Source: Planococcus maritimus (lineage in GTDB: Bacteria > Bacillota > Bacilli > Bacillales_A > Planococcaceae). Taken from it: 64,000 nt of DNA. Under the pieces are notes generated by a model. That model was not told the origin of the DNA and did no database searches. It was given only the letters and a program-made list of their open reading frames with translations. Below are positions 50,397 through 60,031 of the stretch, one piece after another. The stretch spans positions 2,820,501 to 2,884,500 of the forward strand of contig NZ_CP016538.2 of assembly GCF_001687625.2 (NCBI RefSeq), given 5' to 3'. The position numbers were made by a program, and so were the translations under genes. Numbering within the stretch: position 1 is the stretch's first letter; the number at the start of each line of letters is the position of its first letter.

Positions 50397-51844
50397 GAAC
50401 CGCCCCTTTCTTTCAAATCGCCGTGGATTCTGTCGGCCAACAATTTCGCTCCTTGCATAACGATTGGTATGCCGCCGCCCGGGTGGACAGAAGCTCCCAC
50501 TGCATACAAATTATCGGTGTCATCCGGTTTGACCTGAGGACGAAAGACGCCGGATTGCCGCAAGGTCGGGCCAATTCCAAAGCTGCCGCCCTTGAACAAG
50601 CCGAATGCTTCTGCCTCTTTTGGCGTACGCACATCCATCCATTCAATCGATTTCCGGAGATTCGGAAACGACAATGTCTCCATGCGGTCCAAAATACGCC
50701 CGATCCATTCTTCGTCTTGCTTCCAGTCAATTTCTGTACCTGAAGGGACCGGCACTAGTACGTACAACACCGATTTGCCTTCAGGAGCCAGAGAATCGTC
50801 AATAACAGAAGGATGGAATGTGTAGAATGCGGGGTTTTCGGTTTTTTGCCCTCTGACAAACACATCTTCCATATGTTCTTTATAATCATCACCGATAAAG
50901 AATTGGTGAACATTGACGTCTTTGTACACCTTGTCCAACCCAAAGTACAAAAGCACACAACCCGATGAAGGCGTGTATTCTTTCTGTTTCTTCATCGGCG
51001 CCAATTGATTCATTCCAGGGAAATCGCCGTTGTAGACAATGGCATCGTATTGTTCTGTACCTTGTGCCGTTTCGACCGCTGTCGCACGGCCATTTTCTTT
51101 TACGATACGTTGGACTGGCGTTTCAAGCCGGATATCGGTACCGCGGCTTCGCAATTCATCTTCCATGACTGGAATGATGCTTGCATAGCCACCTTTCACA
51201 TAATAGACACCGTGCTCATGCTCGCTGAATGGCACGAGTGAATACATTGCGGGTGCGCGGTAAGGATCTCCACCGATATACAAGGCCTGAAGAGAATAGG
51301 CCAGCTGCAGCCGTTCGTCCCTGAAATAATTTTCCATCAAGCGATGGACAGATTGCTGGGGTTTCAACTTCATCAAATTGCGGATATTGCGGAAGGTCCA
51401 AAAATCCGCTTTCCGGACAAAATCGTGTTCCAGAAAAGCTGGCTTGCCGATATCGAACCGCTTTTGCCCTTCGTCCATAAAACGGATAAACCCTTCTTTA
51501 TCGTCCGGGAACTGTTCTTCAACTTCTTGTAATTGACGCTCACGCCCAGGATATTTCGTGTACACTTTGCCGTCTGTAAAACGAATTGTGTAAAGTGGGT
51601 CGCATAATAACAATTCGATGCTTTCAGGGTCGATTCCTGCCTGCGCAAATAAATCACGGAACATTTCAGGCAATAATACAATCGTCGGGCCTTCATCGAT
51701 TCGGAAGCCGTCCCGTTCCACAAAGGCCATCCTGCCGCCAAGCTTATGTTCTTTTTCATAAATCGTGACCTCGTAGCCGAGCTTTGTTAAATAGAGCGCG
51801 CCCATCAAACCGCCGATGCCGCCTCCGATCATCGCTATTTTCAT
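50393..51844 (-). CDS. crtN: 4,4'-diapophytoene desaturase-like (CrtN)
   Basis: 483-residue FAD-dependent desaturase. IAMIGGGIGGLMGALYLTKLGYEVTIYEKEHKLGGRM opens the protein and DGFRIDEGPTIVLLPEMF follows; the end block is YAVGASVHPGGGIPIVMQGAKL. LYIGGDPYRAPAMYSLVP and ASVHPGGGIPIV are closer to S. aureus CrtN than the other two paralogues in this cluster, so I give it the main desaturation steps. Start at ATG 51844 overlaps the preceding stop (ATGA) and has GGAGGGG upstream. Confidence 0.8.
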   Translation of the reverse strand: MKIAMIGGGIGGLMGALYLTKLGYEVTIYEKEHKLGGRMAFVERDGFRIDEGPTIVLLPEMFRDLFAQAGIDPESIELLLCDPLYTIRFTDGKVYTKYPGRERQLQEVEEQFPDDKEGFIRFMDEGQKRFDIGKPAFLEHDFVRKADFWTFRNIRNLMKLKPQQSVHRLMENYFRDERLQLAYSLQALYIGGDPYRAPAMYSLVPFSEHEHGVYYVKGGYASIIPVMEDELRSRGTDIRLETPVQRIVKENGRATAVETAQGTEQYDAIVYNGDFPGMNQLAPMKKQKEYTPSSGCVLLYFGLDKVYKDVNVHQFFIGDDYKEHMEDVFVRGQKTENPAFYTFHPSVIDDSLAPEGKSVLYVLVPVPSGTEIDWKQDEEWIGRILDRMETLSFPNLRKSIEWMDVRTPKEAEAFGLFKGGSFGIGPTLRQSGVFRPQVKPDDTDNLYAVGASVHPGGGIPIVMQGAKLLADRIHGDLKERGGS

Positions 51845-53367
51845 ACATACCCCTCCACTTTTGGAAGCGGGCCGATCGGAATTCCGGATTTGCCGTCTTC
51901 TTTCAAAATGCCGTTCGCTGTAATGCGGGCTGATTCTAAGATGGTTGGCAAACCGCTGCCAGGATGCGTACCGCCGCCAACCAGCCAGCAATTGTCGAGC
52001 TCTTCGAATTTATTGTGCGGACGGAAAACCATCATTTGCGATAATTGATGTCCCAGATTGAACGTAGCGCCGCGGTACACGGAGTAATCCGATTCCCAAC
52101 CGAATGGTGTCAGCATCTTCTCTACTTCGATATGGTCGCGCAAATCTTTGAAATCGGTTTTTTCTTCGATAATGTCCAGTACCAGTTCACGGAATGCTTC
52201 CTGCTCGTTTTCCCAGCCGATATCGCTGAAATTATTCGGCACTGGCGCCAGTATATAAAGTGCCGACTTGCCTTCTGGTGCCAAGGTCGGATCCGTCACG
52301 CTGGCGTTTTGGACGTAAATCGAAGGATCTGCCGACAAGATGCGCGACTTGGTCATTTCTTCGACGTTCCGCTTATAGTCTTTGGAGAAAACGATGGTGT
52401 GATGCGATAAATCGTATTTCTTGTCGAGCCCTAAATAAAGCATGAATGTCGAACAGGAATATTTTTTCTTATCGAGCTTTTGAGGAGTGTATTTTTTCAA
52501 AATACCAGGCTCTACTAGATGAGTCATGACATGGGCAAAATCGCCATTGATTACCACTTCATCCGCTGCTTCGCGGCTGCCATCGTATAGATCGACCCCT
52601 TTTACTGTCCGGTCCTCAATCCACAGTTTCTGTACGCCTTTATTGAGATGGATGCGGCCACCCATTTCCTTGACCGCCTTGGCCATTGCTGCAGACAATT
52701 GGTTGACGCCGCCAATTGGATGATAGATGCCGTATGCATGTTCCATATAAGACAGGATTGTGAAAGCCCCTGGGCATTCCCAAGGCGACATCCCTAAGTA
52801 TTTGGACTGGAATGCAAATGCCATTTTCAAACGTTCGTCTTTAAAGTAACGGGATAGCACATCGTAAAGAGTCTTGCCTACTTCAAGTTCCGGAAGTGCT
52901 TTAATCACTTTCGGCTGCATCAGGTCCGTCATGCGGTCCATTTTCGTTTGCAGCAATGGAGACATCGCTTCGAGCTTCTTGCCTGTGTCGTTCATAAAAC
53001 GCACATAACCGTCCCCATCGCCTTTGAAGTTTTCATCAATTTGTTTGCGCATTTCTTCCGGGTTGCGCGTCATCACCAAGTTCTGGTCTTCAAAGCGCAA
53101 TTCGTACATCGGGTCCAGTTCGACCGCTTCCATATAATCATGGACATTGCGTCCAGTCGTTTCAAACAATTCCTCTACTAGATGAAGCATGCTCAAAAAC
53201 GTTGGGCCTGTATCAAATGTGAAATCGCCTAAGGTTAATGCAGCATTGCGTCCGCCGATGCGGTCATTTTTTTCATAAATGTCGACTTGGTACCCTTTGC
53301 TGGCTAAAAGCATTCCTGCTGCCAAGCCGCCTGGGCCCGCTCCTATAATGATCATTCGTTTTGCCAT
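51841..53367 (-). CDS. CrtN-family desaturase/oxidase paralogue
   Basis: 508 residues of the same FAD family: MIIIGAGPGGLAAGMLLASKGYQVDIYEKNDRIGGRN near the start, FTFDTGPTFLSMLHLVEELF, and GGGTHPGSGLPTILESARIT near the end. It differs from both crtN and crtP of this cluster, and the similar three-paralogue sets (CrtNa, Nb, Nc) known from related pigmented Bacillales suggest division of labour between desaturation and terminal oxidation. The exact step cannot be told. It is first in its operon; a GGGGG site precedes ATG 53367. Confidence 0.75.
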   Translation of the reverse strand: MAKRMIIIGAGPGGLAAGMLLASKGYQVDIYEKNDRIGGRNAALTLGDFTFDTGPTFLSMLHLVEELFETTGRNVHDYMEAVELDPMYELRFEDQNLVMTRNPEEMRKQIDENFKGDGDGYVRFMNDTGKKLEAMSPLLQTKMDRMTDLMQPKVIKALPELEVGKTLYDVLSRYFKDERLKMAFAFQSKYLGMSPWECPGAFTILSYMEHAYGIYHPIGGVNQLSAAMAKAVKEMGGRIHLNKGVQKLWIEDRTVKGVDLYDGSREAADEVVINGDFAHVMTHLVEPGILKKYTPQKLDKKKYSCSTFMLYLGLDKKYDLSHHTIVFSKDYKRNVEEMTKSRILSADPSIYVQNASVTDPTLAPEGKSALYILAPVPNNFSDIGWENEQEAFRELVLDIIEEKTDFKDLRDHIEVEKMLTPFGWESDYSVYRGATFNLGHQLSQMMVFRPHNKFEELDNCWLVGGGTHPGSGLPTILESARITANGILKEDGKSGIPIGPLPKVEGYV

Positions 53368-53398
53368 TGCGTAAGCCCCCGTTTCGCTTGTTAAAAGT

Positions 53399-53416
53399 TA
53401 TACAATATCTATACAA
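53399..53416 (-). promoter_or_regulatory. TTGTATA direct repeat upstream of the minus-strand pigment operon
   Basis: On the minus strand two TTGTATA copies (53410-53416 and 53399-53405) start 11 bp apart and the second is followed by ACT, the same as at 45459-45476. A further ATGTATA lies 13 bp upstream. Confidence 0.6.
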
Positions 53417-53654
53417 ACAGTATATACATCTCTTCCCTAAAAGACTAATTATTTAACCTCTATACGGGACTTGTTTTCATATTCTTGGGTTCTGGTGAAT
53501 AAAATTGCTGTATTGGATGGATCGTTGCTGTGAGCATGAAGCTCAGTGCCGTTTTCTATTGGAAATGGTAGAAGCACTTCACGTAGTAGGAGTTTAATAA
53601 AGATAGCGTGAGATTTTGTGTGTATTTGTTTCGGTTGCTGGATTGAGTTTCTGC

Positions 53655-54090
53655 TTGAGAGTCGCCGGCCGGCTTTGGGTTGGCCTCTTGCCGTAAGCCA
53701 GGAAGTGCGCCTGTCTTACGGCGTCGGCTCACCCTTTTGCGCTCGCCGGCTGAGTGATTTCGTTGATCACTGTGTGTTTAAGTAGATCTGCTTTTTTACC
53801 CAGTTGTCGGCTAGTGGGGGAATCGCTTCCCGGCATCCGGTATGTGTGAAGATAGTGAGAGTTTGTTTGTGAAATTTTTTCGGGGCTTGGCAATGAAGTT
53901 TCTTTTGGTTATTCGCCGCCTTGCTTGGGGTTGGCCTTTGGCAGTAAGCCAAGAAGACCATTTGTCTTACTGCGTCGGCTCACCCTGGGCGCTCGCCGGC
54001 TGAGAGATCTCGTTGATCGATGTGTGTTTAAGTAGATTTGCTTTTTTACCTAGTTGCCGGCTAGTGGGGGAATCGCTTCTTGGATGGTGG
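53655..54090. repeat. Two further copies of the structured repeat
   Basis: The 857-bp stretch between the pigment operon and the YocH-like gene holds two copies with period 251 of the element seen at 7165-7890. The hairpin is kept but its sequence differs: GCCGTAAG / CTTACGGC and CAGG / CCTG in the first copy, GCAGTAAG / CTTACTGC and CAAG / TTTG in the second. GGGTTGGCC / GGCTCACCC and the tail GGCTAGTGGGGGAATCGCTTC are conserved. The rest of the stretch (53420-53650, 54091-54190) shows nothing I can name. Confidence 0.82.
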
Positions 54091-54192
54091 CTTGTCTTGT
54101 GGTGTTTATGCTGATAGCTGTCTGCAATAGGCATGCGCTGATTTATGGTATAGGGTTTTTCAGAAGCAGCCCTGTGAAAAAACGCCATAGAA

Positions 54193-54222
54193 AAAACCCG
54201 GCAGCTGAATCTGCCGGGTTTT
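54193..54222 (-). terminator. Terminator after the YocH-like gene
   Basis: AAAACCCGGCAG (54193-54204) / CTGCCGGGTTTT (54211-54222), 3 nt after the stop. Confidence 0.93.
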
Positions 54223-54224
54223 GC

Positions 54225-54788
54225 TTATTTTAGGATTTTGATTTTCACGTTTTTGCGTCCCCATTTAAGCGCTTGGCTTTGAGTTGGGATGAAGACGTCG
54301 ATTTTATTGCCTTTGATTGCGCCGCCCGTATCGCCAGCGACGGCGTAGCCGTATCCTTCCACCCATACTTTCGTACCGAGCGGGATGACTTTCGGGTCGA
54401 CTGCGATGACTTTAGCTCCTGGGTTCTTCTTTAGGTTAATACCGGTTCTTGTAATACCTGAGCACCCTTTGCAATAAGCTGTATACGCTGTGGACGAAAC
54501 CGTGAATTCCTTCACTACTTGATCCTTGCTTGAAGATGGAGTGGACGGCTTAGAGATGGTTTGAGCTGTTGTTTTTTTCAACTTTAATTGTTGTTTTGGG
54601 AAAATCAAGTTCGATTTCAAACCATTCCATGACTTTAAGTTGTTGACGGAAACTTTCGTTTGTTGGGAAATTTTATAAAGCGTATCGCCGCTTTTCACTG
54701 TATATACATTTGATGCTGCCGAAGTTGTAACTGAAGTTCCAATCAATAAGAGCAATGCCATTCCTAAAGCCGCCAATAATTTTTTCAA
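54225..54788 (-). CDS. yocH: Secreted LysM and 3D-domain protein (YocH-like)
   Basis: 187 residues: a signal peptide (about 1-25, ending TSAAS), one LysM domain (YTVKSGDTLYKISQQTKVSVNNLKSWNG, 29-56) that binds peptidoglycan, a Ser/Thr linker, and a C-terminal 3D domain with the three Asp in IAVDPKVIPLGT, VAGDTGG and NKIDVFIP. The 3D fold is a lytic-transglycosylase-like wall hydrolase domain. The closest known case is B. subtilis YocH, a muropeptide-linked wall hydrolase controlled by WalR. Start is TTG 54788, with AAGGGGATAGGA upstream. Its promoter has a WalR-like box. Confidence 0.88.
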   Translation of the reverse strand: MKKLLAALGMALLLLIGTSVTTSAASNVYTVKSGDTLYKISQQTKVSVNNLKSWNGLKSNLIFPKQQLKLKKTTAQTISKPSTPSSSKDQVVKEFTVSSTAYTAYCKGCSGITRTGINLKKNPGAKVIAVDPKVIPLGTKVWVEGYGYAVAGDTGGAIKGNKIDVFIPTQSQALKWGRKNVKIKILK

Positions 54789-54874
54789 GTTCCTATCCCC
54801 TTCGCGTATCGGATAATTGCGCCTTGCGTAAATCGTCTGAAAGCTTTCTAGTAAAAATAAAATAGCACGGCAAG

Positions 54875-54891
54875 GTTACAATCATGTGACA
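54875..54891 (-). promoter_or_regulatory. WalR-type box and promoter of the YocH-like gene
   Basis: Minus strand TGTCAC-N5-TGTAAC, one base off the WalR consensus TGTWAH-N5-TGTWAH. It overlaps a possible -35 TTGTAA, followed after 16 bp by TATTTT. This matches the known control of yocH in B. subtilis. Confidence 0.65.
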
Positions 54892-54972
54892 GACTTAGGC
54901 ATTTTTGATTACAGTTTCGATTTATTTCGTGACAAAAGAACTTATCTCTAAAAAAGACATGTGTAGTCATAG

Positions 54973-55015
54973 AAAAAAGACCCAATCCCGAGTGGTAAGT
55001 CTCAGGATTGGGTCT
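54973..55015 (-). terminator. Terminator after dbpA
   Basis: AGACCCAATCC (54978-54988) / GGATTGGGTCT (55005-55015) with a T-run on the minus strand, 5 nt after the stop. Confidence 0.88.
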
Positions 55016-55019
55016 CTTC

Positions 55020-56465
55020 TTATTTTTTCGCTTTATGCACTTTTAAGGTTTTGCCTTTGACGGTTTTTTCTTTCATTGCCTTCAAAACATGCAGCCCTTT
55101 GCCATTCAAAATATCGATATACGTAACCGTGTCTTGGATTTTGATGATGCCGATATCTTCCGCCGTGATGCCCGGTATGCTGGTCAGTGTCCCGACAAAA
55201 TCGACGGCGCGGAGCTTTTTCTTTTTGCCCCCATTGAAATACAGCTTCATGATGTCTTGGTTCAGTGCCGCCGCTTTATGTTTTTTCGGTTTCTGGCGGC
55301 TCTCGATTTTATCTTCGAATGCTGGTTTCGCTAAGGCAACCTGCTCTCTCGACGGCCGTTCTACGCGCGTAATCTCAAATCCTAAATAGTCTTCTGTTTC
55401 CTTCAAGAATTTGTCTTCGAATGGCGTGACGAATGAAATCGCCTTGCCGCTCTTGCCAGCGCGTCCTGTACGCCCCGCGCGGTGGACGTAGCTTTCCTTC
55501 TCGAGCGGGAAATCATAATTGATGACATGGGTGATGCCATCGATATCGATGCCGCGCGCTGCAACGTCTGTCGCCACCAAATAACGGAACTCACCGCGGC
55601 GAAAATCATCCATGACGCCGAAACGGTCTTCCTGGGTCATGCCGCCGTGTAATTGGTCGCTCGTATAGAACAAGCGCTCAAGCCCTTCCGATACAGCATC
55701 CACCTGGTCTTTCGTACGGCAGAAAACGATGCAGCTATCTGGATTTTCCACAACGGTGACGTCGCGCAGCAACTGAAATTTATCCTGTTCCTTGACAATT
55801 ACAAGTGAATGTTCTATGCGTTCTTCCAAAGTATCAGCGGCCTGAATCCCGATATAGCGGGGAGAACGCATGAAATCACGCTGCAGTTTCTCCAGATGGC
55901 CTGGAAATGTCGCTGAGAACAGCATGGTCGTTCGTTGTTTCGGAAGCTGCTTAATGATCGATTCCACTTGTTCGATAAAACCCATATTGAGCATTTCATC
56001 AGCTTCATCGAGCACCAGGTACTCAATTTTGTCGAGCTTCAACGTGCCTTTTTCGATATGGTCGAGTACGCGTCCCGGCGTACCAACGACAATATGGCAT
56101 TTTTGCTTCAATTCTTCCTTTTGATACGCAAATGGATGCTTGCCATAAATAGCGGCAGCTTTGATGCGCTTGAAGCGGCCGATATGGGTGATATCTTCTT
56201 TCACTTGATCGGCAAGTTCGCGCGTTGGAGTCAGGACCAGTACCTGCGGCTTGTTTTCATCCCAATCGACCAGTTCGCACAGTGGAATGCCGAATGCCGC
56301 GGTCTTGCCGCTGCCCGTTTGCGATTTGACAGTCAAATCTTGTTTTCCAAGAGCCGCCGGGATGACTTGCTGTTGGACTTCAGTTGGTTCTTGATAGCCC
56401 AATCCTGCCAGCGCTTTTACAATCGGTTCGCTGATACCGTAATCTTTGAATTGTTTCGTGTTCAT
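55020..56465 (-). CDS. dbpA: DEAD-box RNA helicase DbpA (YxiN-like)
   Basis: 481 residues. Both RecA domains are complete: Q motif, Walker [26 protein letters not shown] ([13 protein letters not shown]), SAT, then [12 protein letters not shown] and [13 protein letters not shown]. The C-terminal 75 residues ([21 protein letters not shown] and [10 protein letters not shown]) are the DbpA RNA-binding domain, which in DbpA/YxiN grips hairpin 92 of 23S rRNA. Role: late assembly of the 50S subunit. ATG 56465 is chosen because AGAAGGAG lies 6 nt upstream; the ATG at 56486 has none. Confidence 0.93.
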   Translation of the reverse strand: MNTKQFKDYGISEPIVKALAGLGYQEPTEVQQQVIPAALGKQDLTVKSQTGSGKTAAFGIPLCELVDWDENKPQVLVLTPTRELADQVKEDITHIGRFKRIKAAAIYGKHPFAYQKEELKQKCHIVVGTPGRVLDHIEKGTLKLDKIEYLVLDEADEMLNMGFIEQVESIIKQLPKQRTTMLFSATFPGHLEKLQRDFMRSPRYIGIQAADTLEERIEHSLVIVKEQDKFQLLRDVTVVENPDSCIVFCRTKDQVDAVSEGLERLFYTSDQLHGGMTQEDRFGVMDDFRRGEFRYLVATDVAARGIDIDGITHVINYDFPLEKESYVHRAGRTGRAGKSGKAISFVTPFEDKFLKETEDYLGFEITRVERPSREQVALAKPAFEDKIESRQKPKKHKAAALNQDIMKLYFNGGKKKKLRAVDFVGTLTSIPGITAEDIGIIKIQDTVTYIDILNGKGLHVLKAMKEKTVKGKTLKVHKAKK

Positions 56466-56547
56466 AAGTTCTCCTTCTCCGTTCATCTGTCTTATCCTTT
56501 CATTATGGCACGGATCGGGAAGTTTTGCAGTTGAGCGATTATTGGCA

Positions 56548-58419
56548 TTATTGGTCGAGCAAACTAACCGACACTTTCACATCGAGCGACTGGCTGCCAC
56601 CTCTATAGACGCCTTGCAACGGGCTGACGTCGTTGTAATCGCGGCCAACGCCAACGCGGATATGGTTTTCCAGCGCTTCGACATTATTGGTTGGATCGAG
56701 CCCGACCCAGCCGATGCCAGGCACCATGAACTCTACCCACGCATGACTTGCTGCATCGCCGACAAGCGCGGAATCTTCGCCAACGTACAGATAGCCACTA
56801 ACGTAACGTGCCGGGATATTCTTATTGCGTAAAATCCCGAGCATGACGTGTGTAATATCCTGGCATACGCCTTTTTTCAAATCGAACGATTCGCTTGCTT
56901 TGGTCGTGACGGTCGTCGATTCCCCGTCGTAAGTGAAATGTTCGAATACATATTCGGTGACATCGATTGCGTATTGAACAGGGTTGTTCATGGTCCCAAG
57001 TTCTCGGTCAACCAATTCCATTTGTTCAGGCGTGATATACGTATAAGCGGTATTGCTTAAAAACGCCATATAATGTTCGGCGAATAATTGGGAATGGAAG
57101 ATGATGTTCATCTCTGGTGAATAGTCGATACGATGAATGAACGGGCTCTTTTGAATACTGACAATAGACGTTGATTTCACTTCCAGATGCTGATGGTGTT
57201 CGGCGATAAAAAAGGTCTCGACGTTATTGCCGAAAATATCCACGTGCTCTTTCGTCAAAGTAGCCGGTGTAATATCCGCTCGATACGATAGCAGGCGCTG
57301 ACATTCATCGGTTCTTGGCTTCAGGCGGATCGTGTTCATACTTTGGTCAACAATGGTTTCGTAATCAAAAATATTGGTGTGCTCGATTTTGTATTTCATT
57401 GAAGTTATTCCTTTCATATCCATCCCTTGGGATTGGAAGGCCATCGCCGTTTCCGCTTCCGGATCGGTTAAATAATAAGTGCTGGAGAAAATTCGGCTGA
57501 TTTCATTGCAGCCATCCTGGAAACGGTTCAAAAACTGCATCAACTCATCCGAATCAAGAGATCCGATATCGGTTTCACTAAACGAGGTCCGGACTTCATC
57601 GAGTTTGGCATATAACTCCCATGAATAATGGGACACTTTTCCGCCTTCTAGTTCTTCGACGGCATCGCGGACATGATCGAGGCAGTAACGAATCGATCTC
57701 GGAAAGTTTTTATCCGAAATCAAGAAAGCCAATACGTTCTTCGGTTCCATGCGTGGCGGGTTGCTTTTCAGGTAGGCATTATAGCCGTTAGTCATTCTAA
57801 GTGCAGCCAGCCAAAAATAATAATCATCTGTTTTCTCTTTCCTTATACGCTCGCGCGTACGTTCACAGACGACATTCAAAATACGCGCAGTCTTTTCCGC
57901 CCGTTCGAGCCATTTGGCAATTTTGATCATTTGATACGCCACGCCGCGAGACATCGAAGACTCAACAATCCCCTGCGAAATTAGCGTAGTCGTTTTGATA
58001 TTTTCCAAAAATGATCTCATATCACGGACCGAACTGTTTTTTAAATCCATGTCGGTGAGAGCTAAGTACGAGCGGTTCCATGTTTCCCAATAATCATCAG
58101 GGATGTGGTCTCGGCTAATGCGGGCATTTTCACGGACGACCATCGCACAACTTGCGACAGAATTGGAATTCTCTTGCGCCATCGCCAAATACTGAACCAA
58201 TTCCGATTCTTCATAGCTCGGGTTGGCTTTGATGCGGCGCATCGTCTCCGTTGAATCGCAGATCTCAAAAATCAATCGCCAATCTGAGTCTCGCACGAGT
58301 TCTTCATCGGCTGCTTCGATCATCTGCAGCAATTGCACATCGAGGATGCGCGCATTGTTCTCCGCTCGCTCCACATTCCGTGACATCCAATACAGTGAAT
58401 TTGCAACACGGCTTAACAT
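56548..58419 (-). CDS. Alpha-E domain fused to a transglutaminase-like domain
   Basis: 623 residues. Residues 1-315 are an alpha-E (DUF403) helical domain ([24 protein letters not shown]). From 341 a bacterial transglutaminase-like protein begins ([14 protein letters not shown]), with N-terminal beta domain and catalytic triad Cys519 (GVCQDITH), His559 (ASHAWVEF) and Asp575 (GLDPTNN). These two are usually separate neighbours. An internal ATG at 57399 (Met341) has AAAGGA 9 nt before it, so a free transglutaminase may also be made. The gene starts directly at the stop of the ATP-grasp gene (TAAATG). The set is thought to form or modify an unknown peptide; this is not proven. Confidence 0.88.
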   Translation of the reverse strand: MLSRVANSLYWMSRNVERAENNARILDVQLLQMIEAADEELVRDSDWRLIFEICDSTETMRRIKANPSYEESELVQYLAMAQENSNSVASCAMVVRENARISRDHIPDDYWETWNRSYLALTDMDLKNSSVRDMRSFLENIKTTTLISQGIVESSMSRGVAYQMIKIAKWLERAEKTARILNVVCERTRERIRKEKTDDYYFWLAALRMTNGYNAYLKSNPPRMEPKNVLAFLISDKNFPRSIRYCLDHVRDAVEELEGGKVSHYSWELYAKLDEVRTSFSETDIGSLDSDELMQFLNRFQDGCNEISRIFSSTYYLTDPEAETAMAFQSQGMDMKGITSMKYKIEHTNIFDYETIVDQSMNTIRLKPRTDECQRLLSYRADITPATLTKEHVDIFGNNVETFFIAEHHQHLEVKSTSIVSIQKSPFIHRIDYSPEMNIIFHSQLFAEHYMAFLSNTAYTYITPEQMELVDRELGTMNNPVQYAIDVTEYVFEHFTYDGESTTVTTKASESFDLKKGVCQDITHVMLGILRNKNIPARYVSGYLYVGEDSALVGDAASHAWVEFMVPGIGWVGLDPTNNVEALENHIRVGVGRDYNDVSPLQGVYRGGSQSLDVKVSVSLLDQ

Positions 58420-59877
58420 TTACGCATCCTCCCCTTCTTCTTTCTTTTTGAACACCCATGTGTCTTTTCCGCCGCCGCCTTGCGACGAGTTCACGACAAG
58501 CGAGCCTTCTTTCAGCGCGACACGAGACAGCCCGCCAGGCAGCACATGTGTCGTTTCGCCTCTCATGACGAATACCCTAAGGTCTACATGGCACGGATAG
58601 AATTTGTCTCCTTGATAAGCGGGCGCACGCGACAGCTTGATCGTCGGTTGTGCAATGTATTGATGAGGTGTTTCGATAATTTTCTCCCTGAATTTTTCGA
58701 TCAGTTCCTTCGAGGCATGCGGACCGACAAGCATATCATAACCTCCGGAGGCTCCTACGTTTTTGACGACGAGCTCTTCAAGATGTTCGAGTACCCATTC
58801 CCGATCTTCAGGTTTATCAAGCAAATACGTTTTGACATTATCGATGATCGGTTCTTCCTTCAAATAGTAGCGGATCATGTCCGGAACATATGCATAAATT
58901 GCCTTATCATCCGCCACGCCATTGCCGACAGCGTTCAAAATGGCGACATTGCCCTTTTGATAGGCTTCCATGACGCCCCGTACTCCAAGTGCGGAATCTT
59001 CACGGAATGCTTCCGGATCCAAAAAATCGTCATCAATGCGGCGGTAGATAATGTCGACACGCTTTAATCCACGAATCGATTTCATATAAACAATGTTATT
59101 CCGGACGACAAGGTCGCGTCCTTCCACAAGATCCATGCCCATTTGCTGGGCCAGGAAAACGTGGTCGTAATAAGCTGAGTTATACATGCCCGGCGTTAAC
59201 AGCACGGCAAACGGTTTTTCCTTTCTTCCTGTCGGGGCATGATCCAAAATGGCATCGTGCAAAAAGCTCATCTGATGCTCCAGTGTCCTCACCGAATGGT
59301 TGACGAAAAACTCTGGGTACACTTGCCTCATGACGTAGCGGTTCTGATATACATACGATAAACCAGACGGATTGCGCAAATTGTCTTCGAGGACGTGGTA
59401 CTTTCCATTCTCATCACGAATCAAATCGATTCCTGCTAGAAAGATATGATTGTTAAGCGGAATCGTAACGTCTTGCATCTGCTTTTTGTAATAGTAGGGA
59501 TTGTCCTCAACCAAATGCTTTGGCACAATGCCTGCTTCAATAATTTTTTGCTCGTGATAGACATCATCTAAAAAGCGGTTTAACGCTTCCGCTCGCTGCG
59601 TCATTCCTTTTTCGACGACTTCCCATTCTTCTGGAGGAATGATGATGGGGACAAAGTCGAATGGCATCGTCCGCTCGGTACCGACATTGTTATGATAGAC
59701 CGTGAACGTGATTCCTTGCCGAAGAAACGACAATTGTGCCGTCTCATGCTTTTCCTTTAGTTCGTCATTCGAAAATCGCTTGATCACTTCATGGAACATT
59801 TCGTAATGGGCTTTCGGTTTTCCATCAGGCGTGAACATTTCATCAAAAAACGGACTGGTTTGATAGTCTTTAAACAC
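58420..59877 (-). CDS. Circularly permuted ATP-grasp protein
   Basis: 485 residues of the CP_ATPgrasp (DUF404/DUF407) family: FDFVPIIIPPEEWEVVEKGMTQRAEALNRFLDDVYHEQ near residue 75-110, VLEDNLRNPSGLSYVYQNR at about 163-181, NVGASGGYDMLVGPHA and FVMRGETTHVLPGGLSRVAL. ATP-grasp enzymes join a carboxylate to an amine by an acyl phosphate; the substrate of this family is unknown. Start is GTG 59877 with GAGGGGG 9 nt upstream. It is the first gene of a two-gene operon with the alpha-E/transglutaminase fusion. Confidence 0.9.
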   Translation of the reverse strand: MFKDYQTSPFFDEMFTPDGKPKAHYEMFHEVIKRFSNDELKEKHETAQLSFLRQGITFTVYHNNVGTERTMPFDFVPIIIPPEEWEVVEKGMTQRAEALNRFLDDVYHEQKIIEAGIVPKHLVEDNPYYYKKQMQDVTIPLNNHIFLAGIDLIRDENGKYHVLEDNLRNPSGLSYVYQNRYVMRQVYPEFFVNHSVRTLEHQMSFLHDAILDHAPTGRKEKPFAVLLTPGMYNSAYYDHVFLAQQMGMDLVEGRDLVVRNNIVYMKSIRGLKRVDIIYRRIDDDFLDPEAFREDSALGVRGVMEAYQKGNVAILNAVGNGVADDKAIYAYVPDMIRYYLKEEPIIDNVKTYLLDKPEDREWVLEHLEELVVKNVGASGGYDMLVGPHASKELIEKFREKIIETPHQYIAQPTIKLSRAPAYQGDKFYPCHVDLRVFVMRGETTHVLPGGLSRVALKEGSLVVNSSQGGGGKDTWVFKKKEEGEDA

Positions 59878-60031
59878 GTGGCCGAACCCCCTCTGTTAGA
59901 ATACCGCCAGTAAATTCCGGTGTTTTTTAAAAGATATGAATTTTCTGTCTACTGGAGGGAAAGAAAAAGCCATGCCCATGCCCATGCTCGGCATAGCTGT
60001 TCTTTGTTCTATTATAACCGAAGTTATTTTT

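Noticed and set aside
53767-54188. Two minus-strand open frames with similar ends (ASAQGEPTQ-like)
   Set aside because: The similarity to the frames at 7.5 kb comes from the shared repeat. No start signal, and one copy reads in a different frame.
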